In this document: positions 1 to 14,068 of the stretch, one piece after another
Layout of the letters: each line of letters begins with the position of its first letter
Numbering within the stretch: position 1 is the stretch's first letter
Origin: Phoronis australis
Taxonomy: Eukaryota; Phoronida; Phoronidae
Length of the DNA: 64,000 bases
NCBI GenBank assembly: GCA_002633005.1
Contig: NMRA01000130.1
Coordinates: forward strand, 618,082-682,081
Reading direction: 5' to 3'
The notes under the pieces: model-generated
The model's input: only the letters and a program-made list of their open reading frames with translations
What the model was told of the DNA's origin: nothing
Databases searched by the model: none
Translations under genes and position numbers: made by a program

Positions 1-140
1 GGAAGACGAGAGGGGGGGGGCGAGAGGGAGGTGAGAGGGAGGCAGGCAGGCAAGGAGGAAGGGAGGGAGGGAGTGAGAAATAGAGGGAGAGATAGATGGA
101 GGGAGACAGGGTGAAAGGGAGGGAGGGGTGGAGGAACGGA
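1..140. repeat. GA-rich low-complexity tract
   Basis: The first 140 bases are almost pure purine on the + strand, made of GGGA/GAGG/GGCA-type units with a run of nine G. The tract is simple-sequence DNA at the left edge of the window. No coding potential is visible. Confidence 0.85.
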
Positions 141-1313
141 GAGTGCCTATACTCGTAATGCAATGACTAGTTTAACAACTGCTATTTGGGCTATTTCATG
201 ATTTCAACATTTCACGAGGTTCAAATCATGCAAGCTATCACAAATCCAAAGGATGATTATTTACAGTGCTCCGTGACCCCAGCTCAACTAGAAATGCTTC
301 ACCACATCATTGACGTGATAGGCAAGAGCAGAACCACAAAATACCGGCCTATTTTTTTCTTGTGGTCTACTTATCCACAAGTAAACAACACAGCTTGACT
401 ATCAACCCAACCTGACATAGCTTTAACAAAGACGCATCAGCCGAATAAAATATCTCATGGTCACCAGGCAGTCGTATGTCCACACAGCTAATGAGTACAT
501 TTACAATCAGCGAATAAAAACAATGTTACTGCAAATCTAAAGAGAATACTTTAATACCGATGCTTAACTTATTGCTTGATCAACTTATATATAGGGTTCA
601 CACAACCAGTGCCAATGCCAGTGCATTTTTTCAGCAGCAAAAATGGTAGCATTTTAGCCAAACAGATGTGCTGTCCACATTTGTGACTATTCCTATTTAA
701 TTAAGGTTCTCTGCTGGTGAAAGTGTGACTGAAAACGCAAGTATTTTAGCCAGCATGTGAAGGGAGTAAAAAATTACAAGAATTCTTTTTCTACATTGGT
801 CACAGCAAATTAACATAACTCTACAGGGAATTTATGGCCGACATTATTTAGCAAAGGTACTTTACAGCCAATGACTTGCACTCAAAAAGTGGGAGGGCAC
901 TCACTTGACAGTGGATACAGGACTCTTGATTGAGCTGTTTCAGACATTGATTGACTTTGTAGTGATGAAGTGTTTACTAAAATACTACAAAGACACAGAC
1001 ATTATTTGTACAACAAATTAGACGTATCTATAAAACAGTGCACCAAAAATCAATTTTCAATTTCGAAGAGAATACTCACGAGAAATCCCTTAGAGAGGCT
1101 GAAAACGTTTGAAAATAATTTGGAAGTTCTTAATAGACTGCTGCAAGTAGTTTGCCGATTGCTTTTGACTAGTCTGAAGCACAATTGCGTGTTCTCACCT
1201 GACCTTGACCCTATTATCCCTGAGTGGTGCTCTGATGGACTACAAACAACAAAGGTTGATCACTGTTGCCTCACACAGCATGTAATCGTTGTTCCACGAA
1301 GCTGGGTAAACTA

Positions 1314-1406
1314 CCCTATGTATATTCTTGCACTGGTACAGGGTAATACCTTTTCTACCCGCCCTATGTATATTCTTGCACTGGTACAGGGTAATACCTT
1401 TTCTAC
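1314..1406. repeat. Two-copy 48-bp tandem repeat
   Basis: A 45-bp segment beginning CCCTATGTATATTC and ending CCTTTTCTAC occurs at 1314-1358 and again at 1362-1406 with no visible mismatch. The perfect identity indicates a recent tandem duplication. Confidence 0.9.
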
Positions 1407-1499
1407 TGCGATATCACTAAATACAAGATGTGTCCTTGTGGTTTAAGCCTGAACTGTGGTAGGTTGTCCTCAGCCATCTGACGGGTTGCTGATGTTGGT

Positions 1500-1709
1500 C
1501 TACGACAGGTCAACTAAGGATAACCTAATGTAATGCTTCATCTGACCAATGGTTCAGTTTCATCATCGCCTATGACAGGTCAACTGTGGATAACCTACTG
1601 TTATGCTTCATCTAACCAATGGTTCAGTTTCATCATCACCTATGACAGGTCAGCTATGGCTAACCTAATGTTATGCTTCATCTGACCAATGGTTCAGTTT
1701 CATCATCGC
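1500..1709. repeat. Three-copy 70-bp tandem repeat
   Basis: Units begin near 1500, 1570 and 1640, each starting CTA(T/C)GACAGGTCA and ending CAGTTTCATCATC. Copies differ at a handful of positions, so the array is older than the perfect 48-bp duplication just upstream. It is a short minisatellite and is non-coding. Confidence 0.9.
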
Positions 1710-2283
1710 GTGTCTCCGGTGAATCTAAGCACAATGAGGATCTAATATAATGTATAACACACGACTCCTTGATGTGATGGAAAACTGAATTACATTAAAT
1801 GCTCATCAATTTAGGACATGATACATCGGGCTGGAATTACATTTTGTAAATTTGTGAAAAAAGATTTTTATCATTGGCACGCATAATGCAGTTTACACAC
1901 AAAAGTATTTTAATGCAATGAAAAATTCCACATTCATTGGGATGGCAATAAACCAAGCAAGACTTTAACTTCAAGATCTAGCGGTGAATGATTTCAACAG
2001 ATACTGGGGTGTCAAAACACGACATAAAGAAGCCACTGATACCTACAGTGTAATCCTGAGAAAAAATCGTACAGTTCTGCACTTGTCGAGCGATACTCCG
2101 CCATTTTTTTAGATTTACTGCTAAGTGGAAGTGAGATTCATTCAGACATGATTGTACAACAAGGCCGTCTATTCGACTGGGTTAGGCGAGTTTGACAGGG
2201 AGTAACAGGCATACATAACAACGACTATGCAATGTCAGAATAAGGACCTGATTAACGACCCTAAGTCAATTATCGAAAAACTA

Positions 2284-2520
2284 TACTTTGTCAACCACTA
2301 AAAGCATGTATTTTCTCAAAGGAGAAAGACCGGGGATTCTAAAAATATGATTCTCACTACTGTGTCGTTATTAGTCATGTGACGACATTTTTTAAGTCAA
2401 ATTTTCATGTGCATAAATGGTACATTTATAGGAAAAATAACTCCCCAACTGATTTTACTAGAACTTTTTTAAATGAAAACTTTATTTTATGTCTCAAAAA
2501 CGCTGTTAGGAAGTTGCTTT
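2284..2520 (+). repeat. Dispersed repeat family R1, partial copy A
   Basis: Weak but collinear similarity to the family seen better at 6715 and 17455. Shared landmarks in order are a CTAAAAG...TATTTTCT block, the block around ATTAGTCATGTGAC, and later CTCAAAAACGCTGTTAG. The right half typical of other copies (CATAAAGCATA and the following AGCCAT block) is absent, so this is a truncated, diverged copy. The assignment rests on visual alignment only. Confidence 0.4.
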
Positions 2521-5500
2521 AAAATGCTTAGTACCAAGCGACGTACAAATAATTACTCGGTAAGCGTGTTTGACCAGGAGTAACTAAATACCTGGGTGAA
2601 CAGGTCTACATAACAACGGCCATGCAATGTCAGAATAATTAAGTAATAAGGATATTCTCACAGCTGGCAAAAACATTGAAAACAAACCCTGACAGGGAAA
2701 ATTCCATAAGGTCATAAGCTTCAGTCACCAGGGAATGAAAGACTTCCGGTGAAAACTGACATCTTGTCACAGCAGGGTAAAATCATCCATTATAACTGAT
2801 GGTAGTGACAAAGCAAACTATTACCAAGGGATCCATACATTCCTGGAATTTGCAAACAATTGGAAAGTAAAGATTTTCAATTTTCCACTGGGATCTCTCA
2901 TCTCTGGCTACATTTCTAGGCGTCCAACTTCCAACAATGAGCGTTGGCCTATTAATACCCCTACGTACTACAGAACAGTTGGTGAAATAACGTCAGAAAC
3001 AAAAATAGTATAGTATTTATTAAGTATTAATTTCATTGACAGTATAAGAAAGAAGTTTTCTTCAGCCAGATGCACGTGTATAGGCTGCTATCAGAGCTTT
3101 GATGAAAAACATACGGCTCTGTGCAGGATGAACACTTGAATAGCTGAAATTCATATAGTCACAAGATTTTAAAAAATGACTACGTTATTCGTACGCCACT
3201 ACAGTAATTGCCGATCGTCGAAATTAAGCTCATAAAGTACAGTTCAAGACACTACTCTCCATGCAGCACCATAAGTACCCTTCAGCCAGTTTGCACTTTC
3301 GATCAATTGACAGCAGAACTTTAGACAGTGGTGATACCGATTGTTAACTTTTCAACAACTAATACCGTATGTTTTGCCTAACAATTGATATCCAAAGTCA
3401 AATTAGAAAGTCGTAATTTTTGTAGTAAAGTGATACATGGCGCTCTCGGGTAAACGTCGTTTTGATGGTTGGGTACCAAAAACACAGGTGTGCGTTATTG
3501 CAATTCAAGTGAGAAGCACACTGTTTTGAGACTAAAAACTTTGTTGAAAATCACCGTGGGCAAATGTTTTATCTGTAGCTTCACATCTTTAATGGCCAAT
3601 AAAGCTGGCGCTGGTTTTCTGCGACCTCCAGTTACAAAGTGTGATAACAGTAGCCGTGGCAACTGTCACTTATTTGCAAAAGTTTCACACCAGAGCAGAT
3701 CTAGACAGGTCTCTGCCTTTAATTCATTGCCAGGGGTCCATTGTCGCCTTCGCGATGAGCCAGGGCACTAAGTGCTCGAAGCGGGAACTGACACGAATTC
3801 ACAATTTCCACTTACAACTATATTGAATACTACGCTTCATATGCAAACAAATGCTTTACATTTGAACAACGGGCAACCAAATTTGTGTAACAAGAACCAA
3901 AATGTGATTGCAAAGAAATAACAACAGTTTTATGCTCAGGTGGTATGTTTTCAAGGACAACGTGGCCTTCATTCATGAATGATTCCTGTACTCAGGTCAC
4001 AGAAATAGCCGAGAATCATCCACAATTTCCTGATTTCGGCCAAGGTACAAAAATGTGTTCAAAAGGCTTGTAGTATGATAACAGAGGAAAGCAACATACT
4101 TGTTACATTAATTTAGTATATATATTTCAAGTGCTTGAACTTGACGAACTCTTTGAGATAAGGTCTTCAGTGGTTTGATGATCACAAGTAATTCACTTGG
4201 CAGTTAGCCACAATTCCAAGTGCATGCTATCAGCAGGAGCTGCCAACACACAGTCTGGCTTATCACCTTCCTTGTTGGTTTATGAGGTCAAACCTGCAGG
4301 GAGGCAATTCCTGCACCGACTGCGTTCACAACTACAAAACCTCACCAATTTCGGACTAAAACGATTAATAAAATTACTGCTGTTTCATTTTTCGAAAACT
4401 TGTGACCGTTTCAAATGCTTGCAGTTTCCCAGAACATTGTTTGATGATAGCTCCGCTACAGACCTTGAATTTTTTAAACCATTACCAGTACTTTCATTCC
4501 ATTCATCATTTAAATGCAAACCGTTAAACTAACATTCACTTTCCGCCACAAATTGAATCCTACATTGGTGACATTTTACTGCAGAAGGACATTCGGCAAG
4601 AGTATTGTGCTCCAGATTACCTTTTGTCTTGTCAACACCAACTGCTCTTGGGAAATTTACCAAAATGTAAACTACAGCACAGCAACCTGCTTCAGCAGCT
4701 GACCTTCTGATTTTTAAAATCCTCAGTGATGTGTGGAAAACATATGCAGGCTATGGTCGTACTTTTTATTTTTGTGCAATTACGTCTACTTACACCATCT
4801 AGAGTTGTGTAAACGATTACCAGTAGGCAAACACATGTGTCTAACGTCACCAAAAATCGATGAAATGACGTGTGTATGAATTGTCTCAGTGCGTGACCAC
4901 AGAGCATTGTCAGTTTTGCTGATAATCTTGTTCGTTCCTGATGCCAATGATGCAAAGAAACACAAAACTTGCAGACAGACGCGAAACTGAGACAGAAACG
5001 TGGACTAGTTACCTCCAGGGGGTAACAGATTTTGAGAACAAGTTGATTTCCCTGTAAAAGATTATTATTGAAAAATGCACCACCAGGAATGAGAACACAA
5101 GATATTGCAGAGTTTCAGCCATCTGGGTTACAATCTTACAAGAAAGGAACATCTGACTTCAGTTGCATATAGTTGATGTGACTACGTGTAGGTTCCTTTT
5201 AACAGCACCAGAAGTTCGTAAAACATGCCAATTTAAAATTTTCTTTCCCTAGAATTGGAACTTCATTGTAGCTACATCCAAATCCATTTATGTTCTTGGA
5301 AATCTGTGTCACTCACTTAAACAGTGCTTCTTCATAGGTTCTTTCTCAACCTCGTTTCCGTGCCAACAATTCACTTAGTGCTGCATCGCTAGTTTTGACT
5401 GGATAGGAACCATGGATATGCAACGCGCATCATTCTTTATGTTCCCACGGTCATCGATGTCTCCATTTTGGGGCTGAATATTGCCTTTTGTAAATACTAA

Positions 5501-6093
5501 CATATAACGCAAAATTCCCCTCTCATGATTAAAAAAATTCCTTAAAAGTTTGATTCCGAAGGTGAAATAAACCAGCATTGATTTACCCTACTTGTACTCC
5601 TACTGCAGTACAATCTCACCCATTTAGGACATAACATGGCCCACAATTAAAATTTTATTTTTGTTCGTAAATCAGAAATTGGTTCACACAGTTACTGTTC
5701 TTTACTCAGATGAAATTTGATTTTAGGTCTTTCAAAGAACTGACAATTTGCCAGTGTTCGAGACCAAGTTCGGTGAATAAAATGACACGCAGCGAGATGT
5801 CAACTTGTAAAGCCTGGTCTCAAGCAAAAACAAGCTGTCCGTTCTCTCGAAGCCCAAAATCAAATTTACCGGTATAATGATTAAGGAACAATTAGAGGGC
5901 AAATTCATAACAGAAAATGGTCTTAATCAAAATTTGCTTTTTTGACACAAAAGGCAGGCTCTAACTCCAAACATCCTGACTTCAAAATCCAACCTTTCCA
6001 TTCCTTCGGCCAGAACACAGAGAATAGAATCTGGATTAGTTTATTACAACTTCAGGGGTGATCCAGCAGTATTGAGCAAAGAATGCCATTCAT
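2521..6093. other. No gene recognised
   Basis: About 3.6 kb of AT-rich sequence. Open frames are all below about 110 codons and overlap on both strands without domain, splice-site or compositional support. No tRNA or rRNA signature was seen. Confidence 0.45.
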
Positions 6094-6532
6094 GAGTGCT
6101 AAGTCCCGTTTAGACATCAACTTTTGGCCCGGCGCAACTGACACGGAGCAAATTGAGCCGTGTCAAGCGGCCGTTTACACACACAACTCACTAACCGTGG
6201 CAAGATGGAAATTAAAGGCTGGAGAGACTGGATTGCACATGCGCAGGTTTACAAATGACGAGAGTTGCTGAGACAAAGAACCCGTACGTAGGTCATTGCA
6301 CAAGCGCAGTAGAGATGATCCTTTCCGCCTTACTCCAGTTTCGCGTTTAGACTTATAATTGACACGGCACAAGATGTTCGGGCGCAAATTACTCTACCTC
6401 ACAAACGGGTGGCAAAAATTTGTCACTGCGGTATCAATTTGCGCCGTGTCAGTCCGTTTACACACTGGAACAACTTGTTCCGTGTCAGCTGATCCGTGTC
6501 AACTTTGTAAGTGTAAACGGCACTCTACACTC
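6094..6532. mobile_element. Foldback/MITE-like element with long inverted termini
   Basis: The left end (GAGTGCTAAGTCCCGTTTA, 6094-6112) and the reverse complement of the right end (6514-6532) match over most positions. Further blocks also recur in inverted order: CCGTTTACAC near 6170 and 6460, GACACGG-type motifs repeatedly, and GCGCAA(A/C)T near 6133 and 6437. The whole segment of about 440 bp is therefore a nested imperfect palindrome with no ORF for a transposase. That is the architecture of a non-autonomous inverted-repeat element. Boundaries and target-site duplication are uncertain. Confidence 0.6.
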
Positions 6533-6714
6533 ACTACTTTAACTACACCCCTAATACTCAAGCTAGCCCACTAGCAAGAAAAAACCCTCTGCCTGGTGGT
6601 CTGAAGTGTGCAAGGCCACATATCGAAACAAGCACCAAACCACAGTATTGGGTACTTAAGGTCACGTAGGAACTTGTCAAACTGCCGGTGCATTTTCAAT
6701 AGCCAAATATCTAC

Positions 6715-7215
6715 AAAACTATGGACTATAACTCAGTAAAAGTACTTATTTTCTGAAAGTAGTAAGCCTGAAGAATTTGATTTTTAACTTTACCCTAATC
6801 TGCTATTAATTGGGTCATGTGACCATGCCTTTTCAGTAAAAATTTGCAAAAAAGAAAGGAACATCCATAGCAAAACAACGGTATCAATAACATGAACAAA
6901 TTTATTTCTATAAAAATGTTCAAGATGAAATCTCAGAAATGATGTTGCAGTTTTCTAAATCATCATTCGGTTTTCGTTGTATGCAACTTTTGAGTTTTTT
7001 TTTGTGAAAATTATGCAAGTCCTACTTTTGGTAGCATGTCATTCATTGCAAAAGTAAAAAATTTTAACAACAATTCCCAGCAGCGTTTTGGGGAACAACA
7101 CATAAAGCATGGTACCTGAGAGTTTCATATGAATCCGATCAGCCATTTTTGACATACGTTCCGAAATTTGCCACATTTGGCCATTTTTCAAGAATCCTAC
7201 ATAACCCTAAAGGCA
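6715..7215 (+). repeat. Dispersed repeat family R1, copy B
   Basis: This is the clearest full-length copy of a roughly 450-500-bp non-coding repeat. Landmarks in order are CTCAGTAAAAGTA, TTAATTGGGTCATGTGACCATG, a GAAAGGAACATCCATAGC block, GATGAAATCTCAGAAATG, ACATAAAGCATGGTA, and GAATCCGATCAGCCATTT. The same landmarks in the same order occur at 17455-17945 and 23515-23970. No ORF and no obvious terminal inverted repeats are seen, so class (SINE, MITE or other) is undetermined. Confidence 0.75.
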
Positions 7216-10200
7216 GTAACGGGGGGGGGAGGGTGGACTTGGTGAACCTTGGGGGTGAAACTGGTGGTTCCTCACTCAAATAAACGTACCCAATGCAACG
7301 CTGTTGTAGTCTCGTGCCCATTTTTGAACTTCACAGTCTATAGGAGCGTATTTCGGGATGTGGGAATTGAAAGTTAGCCAATCACACGCAGACGCCATGA
7401 TCACCGAAACCATTCACATATTCAGACATATTCAGATTCAATTTTTACTGCAAAATTTCCTCAATGCCCTTATTGGATAAGACACCTGCAACGGAGCTCT
7501 TACAAAACTGCGATGTAGTCTTAACACCAAGAATAAACCGCCAACCGGGCACTCTGAATGCCTAAGCAGAGTACCTAACAGAAGAAATCTTAGGAGTGTA
7601 TGTTTGAAAGTCTACACTGAAACGTAAAACAAAACTGAGAAGGGTTTCACAAGTTTGAATGCGAATTGAAACATATATCTACAAGCAAAATTGAAAAAAA
7701 ACACGGGTATTTTGTTCCTTAGCTTGAACCAGCTTTTCATAAATTTGGCTGTATCTCACTGAGAAGGATCCCTGCTTATAAACACTTCTGTTCTCAATTA
7801 TAATTTTCAGTTACAAAATTCACTGACCAGTCACTTGTTAGCACATATCAGAATTTCACGATATTCCCAAGTCAAGACAGAAATGATAGCGATAATGAAC
7901 TTGGCATTACACCAGAAAAAGAAATCTGAGAATTTTAGCTTTTTTATTGCAAAAGGACAGGATAGGCATTATCTGGATGGCGATTGAAATGACTTGGTTG
8001 ATTAATTGAAATGAGACAGTTACGGCCTACCTACTTCATTGGTGACACCCAGTTCCTACACTAAAGCCATTAACCCACTTTTAATTCTAACATTATTTAT
8101 AACTTTGTCTACATTATAATCATATCCTCATCAAAGTTGAAACAATGACTCCTGAGCAGTGACAGCTCAATCAAACTTGTGAATAAAGCATGATAATAGA
8201 GTCAGTGTAAAAAAAGTATTGTAATGCTGAGTACCCAGACCACAGGCAAACTCTTACTCTATTGGGGTAAACATTTGTGTTAACGCCCATGCATGTGAGC
8301 ACCCACGTACTGTACGGCTAAGCGTCCACCCTTTGCCTTTGAAGTTTTTCAACACAAGCACACAAAGTCCAGACTAGCGCCCACCCATAATTTGCTTCAA
8401 GGAATAGATTTTCAAGATGGTAAGAAGCTTTTTCGGATCAATTTCGAGTCACAGTAAAGGCCAGGAGTATTGGTCGTCCTTAGAGACATCTTATTTTATT
8501 ACAGTCTCCTGCAGTGCATTAGGAACGGGTCATTGTTGAAATCAACACTTACCAAGACCACAGACAGCCAGTCTCTCATTCAAAGCTGCAACCAATGTAT
8601 TTTCAAAAAAAAATCTTTTCTTGTAATTTTAAGAGCCAAATCCCGGCCTTGTTTACCTCCAAAGCTGAATGGACAGTTGTGTTTGGGTGACTTGACAGTT
8701 TGAGGCTGACCTTTTTACATATATGGCAGGTATTCATTGACAAGGAAGCAAATTCAAATCATAAAATGATGAAAATTGACACAAAGTTGAAGTGATATGA
8801 GATTTTTTATTTCATCCAAAACTAGTTATTGATTACGTAACGAACTTTAGACACAAGATTTTTTTGCTTGTGAAATTTGCACAACATCATTTCCACATAT
8901 CAGTACGTTGTTCAGCCACGGCATACAACGCCCGCGAAAGTTTTTTTATCAGGAAGTTTTGCAATCGTTCCAGTAATAAAATTTGAGCTGAGAACAAAAA
9001 GGAGAAAGTTTTCAAGTAAGATTGATCTAACTTTGAATATCCAACCATTGCATAGATGGCAGGCCAGTCCTATAATTCTGGGTAGTATTATTCCCTCCTA
9101 CAAGTTACAGTACATACTTGGCTATCAAATCTGAAGGTCGTAGGTGGCCAGGTTCTGGATAAGTGTCCATGTACCATTAAGTGCCCACTCCCAATTTCTT
9201 GAAATTTCTGATTTAGCGTCCACCACCCAATTTCCCGAATTGCCAATCGAAACGCCGAGGAAGTTGACCTGAATGTTAACAGTATGGTGAACTCTCTCTT
9301 TGAGTAAAAATAATAGCAAAATTGACCTTTTTTGTTTTTCAAAGGTTTTTGACATTTTACAAATGCCTACAATGTTTGAGAATCATTGTCTGAAGGTGGC
9401 TGTGATAATAATATAGCATTCATTTGGTGTAACTTGCCTTTAATGAAAAAAATTGTGTCTTAAATAGAGTGAGATTTCACAAGTTCATTTTTTTATAAAG
9501 AGAGAAAAATACCTAGTTCACTTGATCTAGGATAGGATTAACAGCACGACAAGGTCACAAGACAACCTATGAATATATTTCGAGACGTGGGGTGAAAATA
9601 AACCCAACTTGTACACCTGAATTGTACGCACTGCTGCTTTCAAGGTCAAACAGTGCAGGCCTATGGGTTACTAGCAATTTTATGGCAAACTCATTCAGTC
9701 AATGGGGTAGTCCACACACACAGGCTGTACTTCACGAATCATTCAATTTGTGAAATTTTTCGTTTTAAGTAAGAGAACAGTGAACACTTGTGAGTTAGCT
9801 AACACATGTGTATCAATAACAAACAATAACAATAACAATAACAGTCATCAAATAATTTTAATAACTGTTCATTTAATCCCCAAAAGCAGACTCTGTATCC
9901 TCCATGAAAACAAACCTATGCAGATTCATGCACTGAAGTCAAAAGTATGTGAATTTTTAATATTCTATTCTAAAATCAGGACAGTGTGGAAAACAACACT
10001 GATTTTTTCAACATCAGTGACAATTAGGGCAGCAATTTGTACACCTGTAATCAGCTTTGTGGTAAAAAAACATGGATTTTACGGTGTAAAGAACTCGCTT
10101 TTCCGCCATCACGGAAAATGAACGGAACTCACGGAATCTGACTTGTTTCACGAAAATACAGATTTCGAATGGAATTGACATCATTCAGTAGCACATACCA

Positions 10201-13200
10201 TGATTAAAATATTTCTGGTTATTAATTACCGAAAATTTAATATAAAATCCATTAAATTAAAAAACTTGGGCCACAAATCGGTCAACGACCATTTTGTAGC
10301 AGACAAGTTGAAGCAGTTGTTCATTCTTTCAGACAGTAGCGCTATTCTTTCTCTGGTTTAGAGAAACAATAAACATGGCACCCCACAAGTTATTGGTAAA
10401 ACTTTGCACAATAATCTATGGTAAAATGGAGCCATGGCATAACTCAGCGAAAAAGTACGACAATTCATAGATATTTATGAATTGATCATAACTTTAAAAC
10501 GATGAAACGGAATATGTTAATTTACAAACCGAAACAAACATTATATGTTTGTTAAAACGGATTTCTCTGTTTTTGAAAAGGGAAACCCTGGTCTCTACTC
10601 TCGGATGCTAGGGAGAGCAGCCCATGAGATGCGACATGTCCTCAACTCACTCAGTACCTTGAATGGCGAATGGTAACTGTTTTGTGCCCTGCAAAGTGAT
10701 CTTAAAAAGATATTTGAAACATGTAGTCTCCTGTTGTTAGGTTTGTTAGAAACCAACGTTCGTAGCAAAAAATTACCGTTCCTTATTGCAAACTGTCTGA
10801 TATCCATACAGGCATGGATTAACAAAGAAACTTTTCATTACTGATAGATTATGTTCAATATATATCCACTTTGAAAAAAATGACATCATATTTTCTTAAA
10901 ATTTATCGAAGTTTTTAGTCAAAAGTCACAGTACTTTAGGTAGTACGTACAAGTTTGGAAGAACAAATTCCAGACATGTACATAAATTTCATGCCTATCG
11001 GAGAATATAGACCAAGACATGTACCAATTTTGCTATTTTCTCTATGTCCAGCACATTTGTCCTGTAGTGTCAAAATCTGTCAGGACATTTTGAAAATTAG
11101 CTAGACACAATTTGCTTCAAGTCAAATGTTTCAAGATTTGATTTTCTGATGACTGCTCTTTTATTGACTGATCCTTGGCTGCTCTTTTGTTGGTTATAAG
11201 AAAGGATCATCAAGAGGTTTTGGAGATACAGCAGCAGACGGCAGATGGACGGGAATGATGACATACATACATGTGGGTGCATAAAAATACAACTTTTTAG
11301 AAAATAAAAAAGTTGAGACTAACTTGTAAAACAACAGTCACGTTTGTATTTGCAGATATCAACAACTTACAGTTCTGTATTTTCAACATTCTAATCCATT
11401 TAATGAATACATTAAATTGAAAGCCATGAGGGTATACTATCATCTTTGAAAGCCAAGAACAAAAGATACATTGCTTTTACAATTCCAACACCAATGACAA
11501 GTATAATAAAACCGCATAATTTTCAATGAAACCAAACTTGTGAGAGCAAGTCGGATAAATTCGAAACAGTGACTTTGAAAGTTCTAAGTGACGAATTATT
11601 GCACCATGATTCCAGTCTCAAGATACACTTCTTGTCATATGCCGTCCATGGCTACCAACCACTGTGTCTATATCACCACAATGAAATCAATAGCTATTTG
11701 AATTGCTATGAGCTGGCTTATCTTTCACGGAAATTTGCTATGTAAATAGAAAACTTGCATGTAAAAATCAAATTTTGATTAGATATGCATTTCGAGTTAA
11801 ATAATATAAATGTGATTAAAGAAACACCAAAACAATGATTTTCGACTACTACGAGCCCGCACATACCCAACACCTGAAACTACAGTAGTTTGCAACAACC
11901 GGATGCTTGCCTTGCACGCAACATTGTCATTAAAACGGCGAGAAAAAAAATTACTCACAGTAAACATTACCATTGATCAAAGCTGCATTTCGCCTAGTGA
12001 AACTTGACCAAAAATGAAACTTGAATTAAACCTTTGACTAGATAAGAAAATAGGTCTCATAAGAGGTCATAAGGTGATAAGATTCTATTTCCTTTACCAA
12101 CTCAAGTCAATACGTACATTTGTCCTTTTGAATTCGCAGTTCCCTAATAAACTCGGAAGCATGTTTTTAGATCGCTGGAGGTTCTGATGTTCTTGTTAGT
12201 ACTTAACAGAAATAGAATCCTATTAAGGAATACCATAAAAGTAGAAAAGGCCGACTTTCATTTTCAGCCAGCTACACAGAGAGAAGATGCAGCTATAAAT
12301 GTCAACAGTAATATTTACTGGATTCTTTTCATTTCGCAGCATGACGAAAATACGTGGAAAGCTTTCCAGTGCCGTTAACAAAAATCACAATTACTATAAA
12401 CTACAAATCTGAAAATGGTAAGTTATTTTGGTCACGTTCTGCCTCTTAACATTATGATGTACTCAAAGGAAAGGCAAGCCTCGTAGCACAAAATATTTTT
12501 TTTGCAGCATACAGTTGAACAATAAGGCCAGGCAATGAGAGAATGAGTTTTATATGTTAAAGGCGGCAGCCTTATAATCGTGACATTATGAAAAAAGTGA
12601 ACAACATTTCAATGAGATGACAAAGGAGTCCATTAACATGGTCTACTGATCACATGAAAAGGCATCAACACAGAGCATTAACAAGAAAATGCGAACGCTA
12701 AAACTCCCCTTAAGGAGCAGGTCAGTAACGTCAATTCTCGGAGATGACCTGATGAACTAGAAGCATTATTTCTTCTGTCACGAAACAATCTGAATATTAA
12801 GTTGCTCAGGCAAATGAAGTCACAGGACTGAGACTAAGTTTCTCAGATTCACCGCTTATTTCACCCTCTCGGGTCATCTAGCCAGGTCACGGGGTCAGGC
12901 ACAATTTTGATGACATCAATGAACAAGCTCGCGGATAAGTCATGAAAGACTCTTAGCTACAAAGACCTTTGAAGAACGACTTCATGTATTGTAAAACGAA
13001 CACAGTAGACATAGAACAACTTCTATACATCTCTTGAGTATGGAATACTAAAAGTATGAGTCAATATTAAAATATTTAATTATTATGCTTTTAACAATGT
13101 AATGTTCGACTGGTGCTAGACACACCCCCTTTCCTATGGAACAAGCGCGACTCCTGGCTGCATATCTTAACAACCCCCTAGCTAGCAATTACATCACCCT

Positions 13201-13982
13201 GAATGCTGCAGGCACACAGGGGCGACAGTACACCCCCATAAAAAGTTACAGCAAATAAAATCGAATGAAACATGCATATATAATGTTAAGTTATAATTAA
13301 CACATACCATGACTCTGGATACAATTTAGTTGAAACATAACTGGAACATATCCATAAAAATCTGTCATGGTTCACTTGAGTTTCTCTCACCAGGTGCCAT
13401 TTTGAGGAACAAAAAGTCTAAGGGAAACAAATCTTACAAATTCCACCTGATAGCTTCCCATGCTATTTTGCAAGTGTCATGCGCCATGTCACGCATTTCG
13501 CTCAGTCTCGTGCTAGCCTTTGCCCAACTCACGTGACTCAGTTGAAATATTATGTGGTTATCGCACGCGCGGTGAAAAAGTTAACGGTGACCAAAAAAGG
13601 GAATTGGAATTCTTCGCCAAAGTCACCTTAATTCTCATAGTTATGCTTCATCGAAGATATTTGTAGAAGCAGACAGGATCACTAAAACGACAGTTTTAAG
13701 TGTAGAATGTATTTTTGACGAGGTGAAAACTCTTGATCGGTGAGCTGCTTTTGCCTACCACCTGTTTAAAATACACAAGAGGAAATTAGTACAGAAAACA
13801 ATGGGGAAGCATTGTAGCCCCTAATCGGCCAACCAAGGGACTACCCCAAGCGTCCTGGAATTTGCCCTCCGCAAGGCTCTCTTTGGGATTTAGATCTAGA
13901 CCAACAGAGGTCCGCAAGCCCTAAATTACAGTTCTGCATCTATAAATCATCTGTTCATCTATGTCAATTGTAGTAATTGAAG
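7216..13982. other. Long stretch with no gene recognised
   Basis: About 6.8 kb of AT-rich sequence with only short open frames (under about 125 codons) that show no family resemblance and no phased splice sites. A short (CAATAA)n-type microsatellite lies near 9823-9843. The missing first exon(s) of the RUNDC3 gene could lie here or further left, but I could not identify them. Confidence 0.4.
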
Positions 13983-14068
13983 AGGGCGAGATTATCCGAC
14001 ACGGGAATCAAACCAACAACCCCAATAAAACCGGCAAGTGTGCTTACCATTCTGCTAACAGGCAATTG
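13983..14068 (-). repeat. tRNA-like relic (possible SINE head)
   Basis: On the minus strand an A-box-like sequence (TTAGCAGAATGGTAAGCAC, about 14043-14061) is followed by a B-box-like GGTTTGATTCC (about 14004-14014), with tRNA-like spacing. The flanking sequence does not form a convincing acceptor stem. This is more likely a tRNA-derived SINE head or tRNA pseudogene than a functional tRNA. Confidence 0.35.

Larger units (their letters stand above)
141..2283. other. Intergenic or far-upstream sequence, no gene seen
   Basis: AT-rich sequence with stops in all frames. The longest open frame (970-1446, 158 codons) runs through a 48-bp tandem duplication, so its peptide simply repeats itself. It has no recognisable domain and I do not call it a gene. 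The stretch holds the two tandem arrays at 1314-1406 and 1500-1709, listed separately. Confidence 0.5.

Noticed and set aside
970-1446. 158-codon open frame on the + strand
   Set aside because: It runs through a 48-bp perfect tandem duplication, has no domain or splice context, and its composition is that of the surrounding non-coding DNA.
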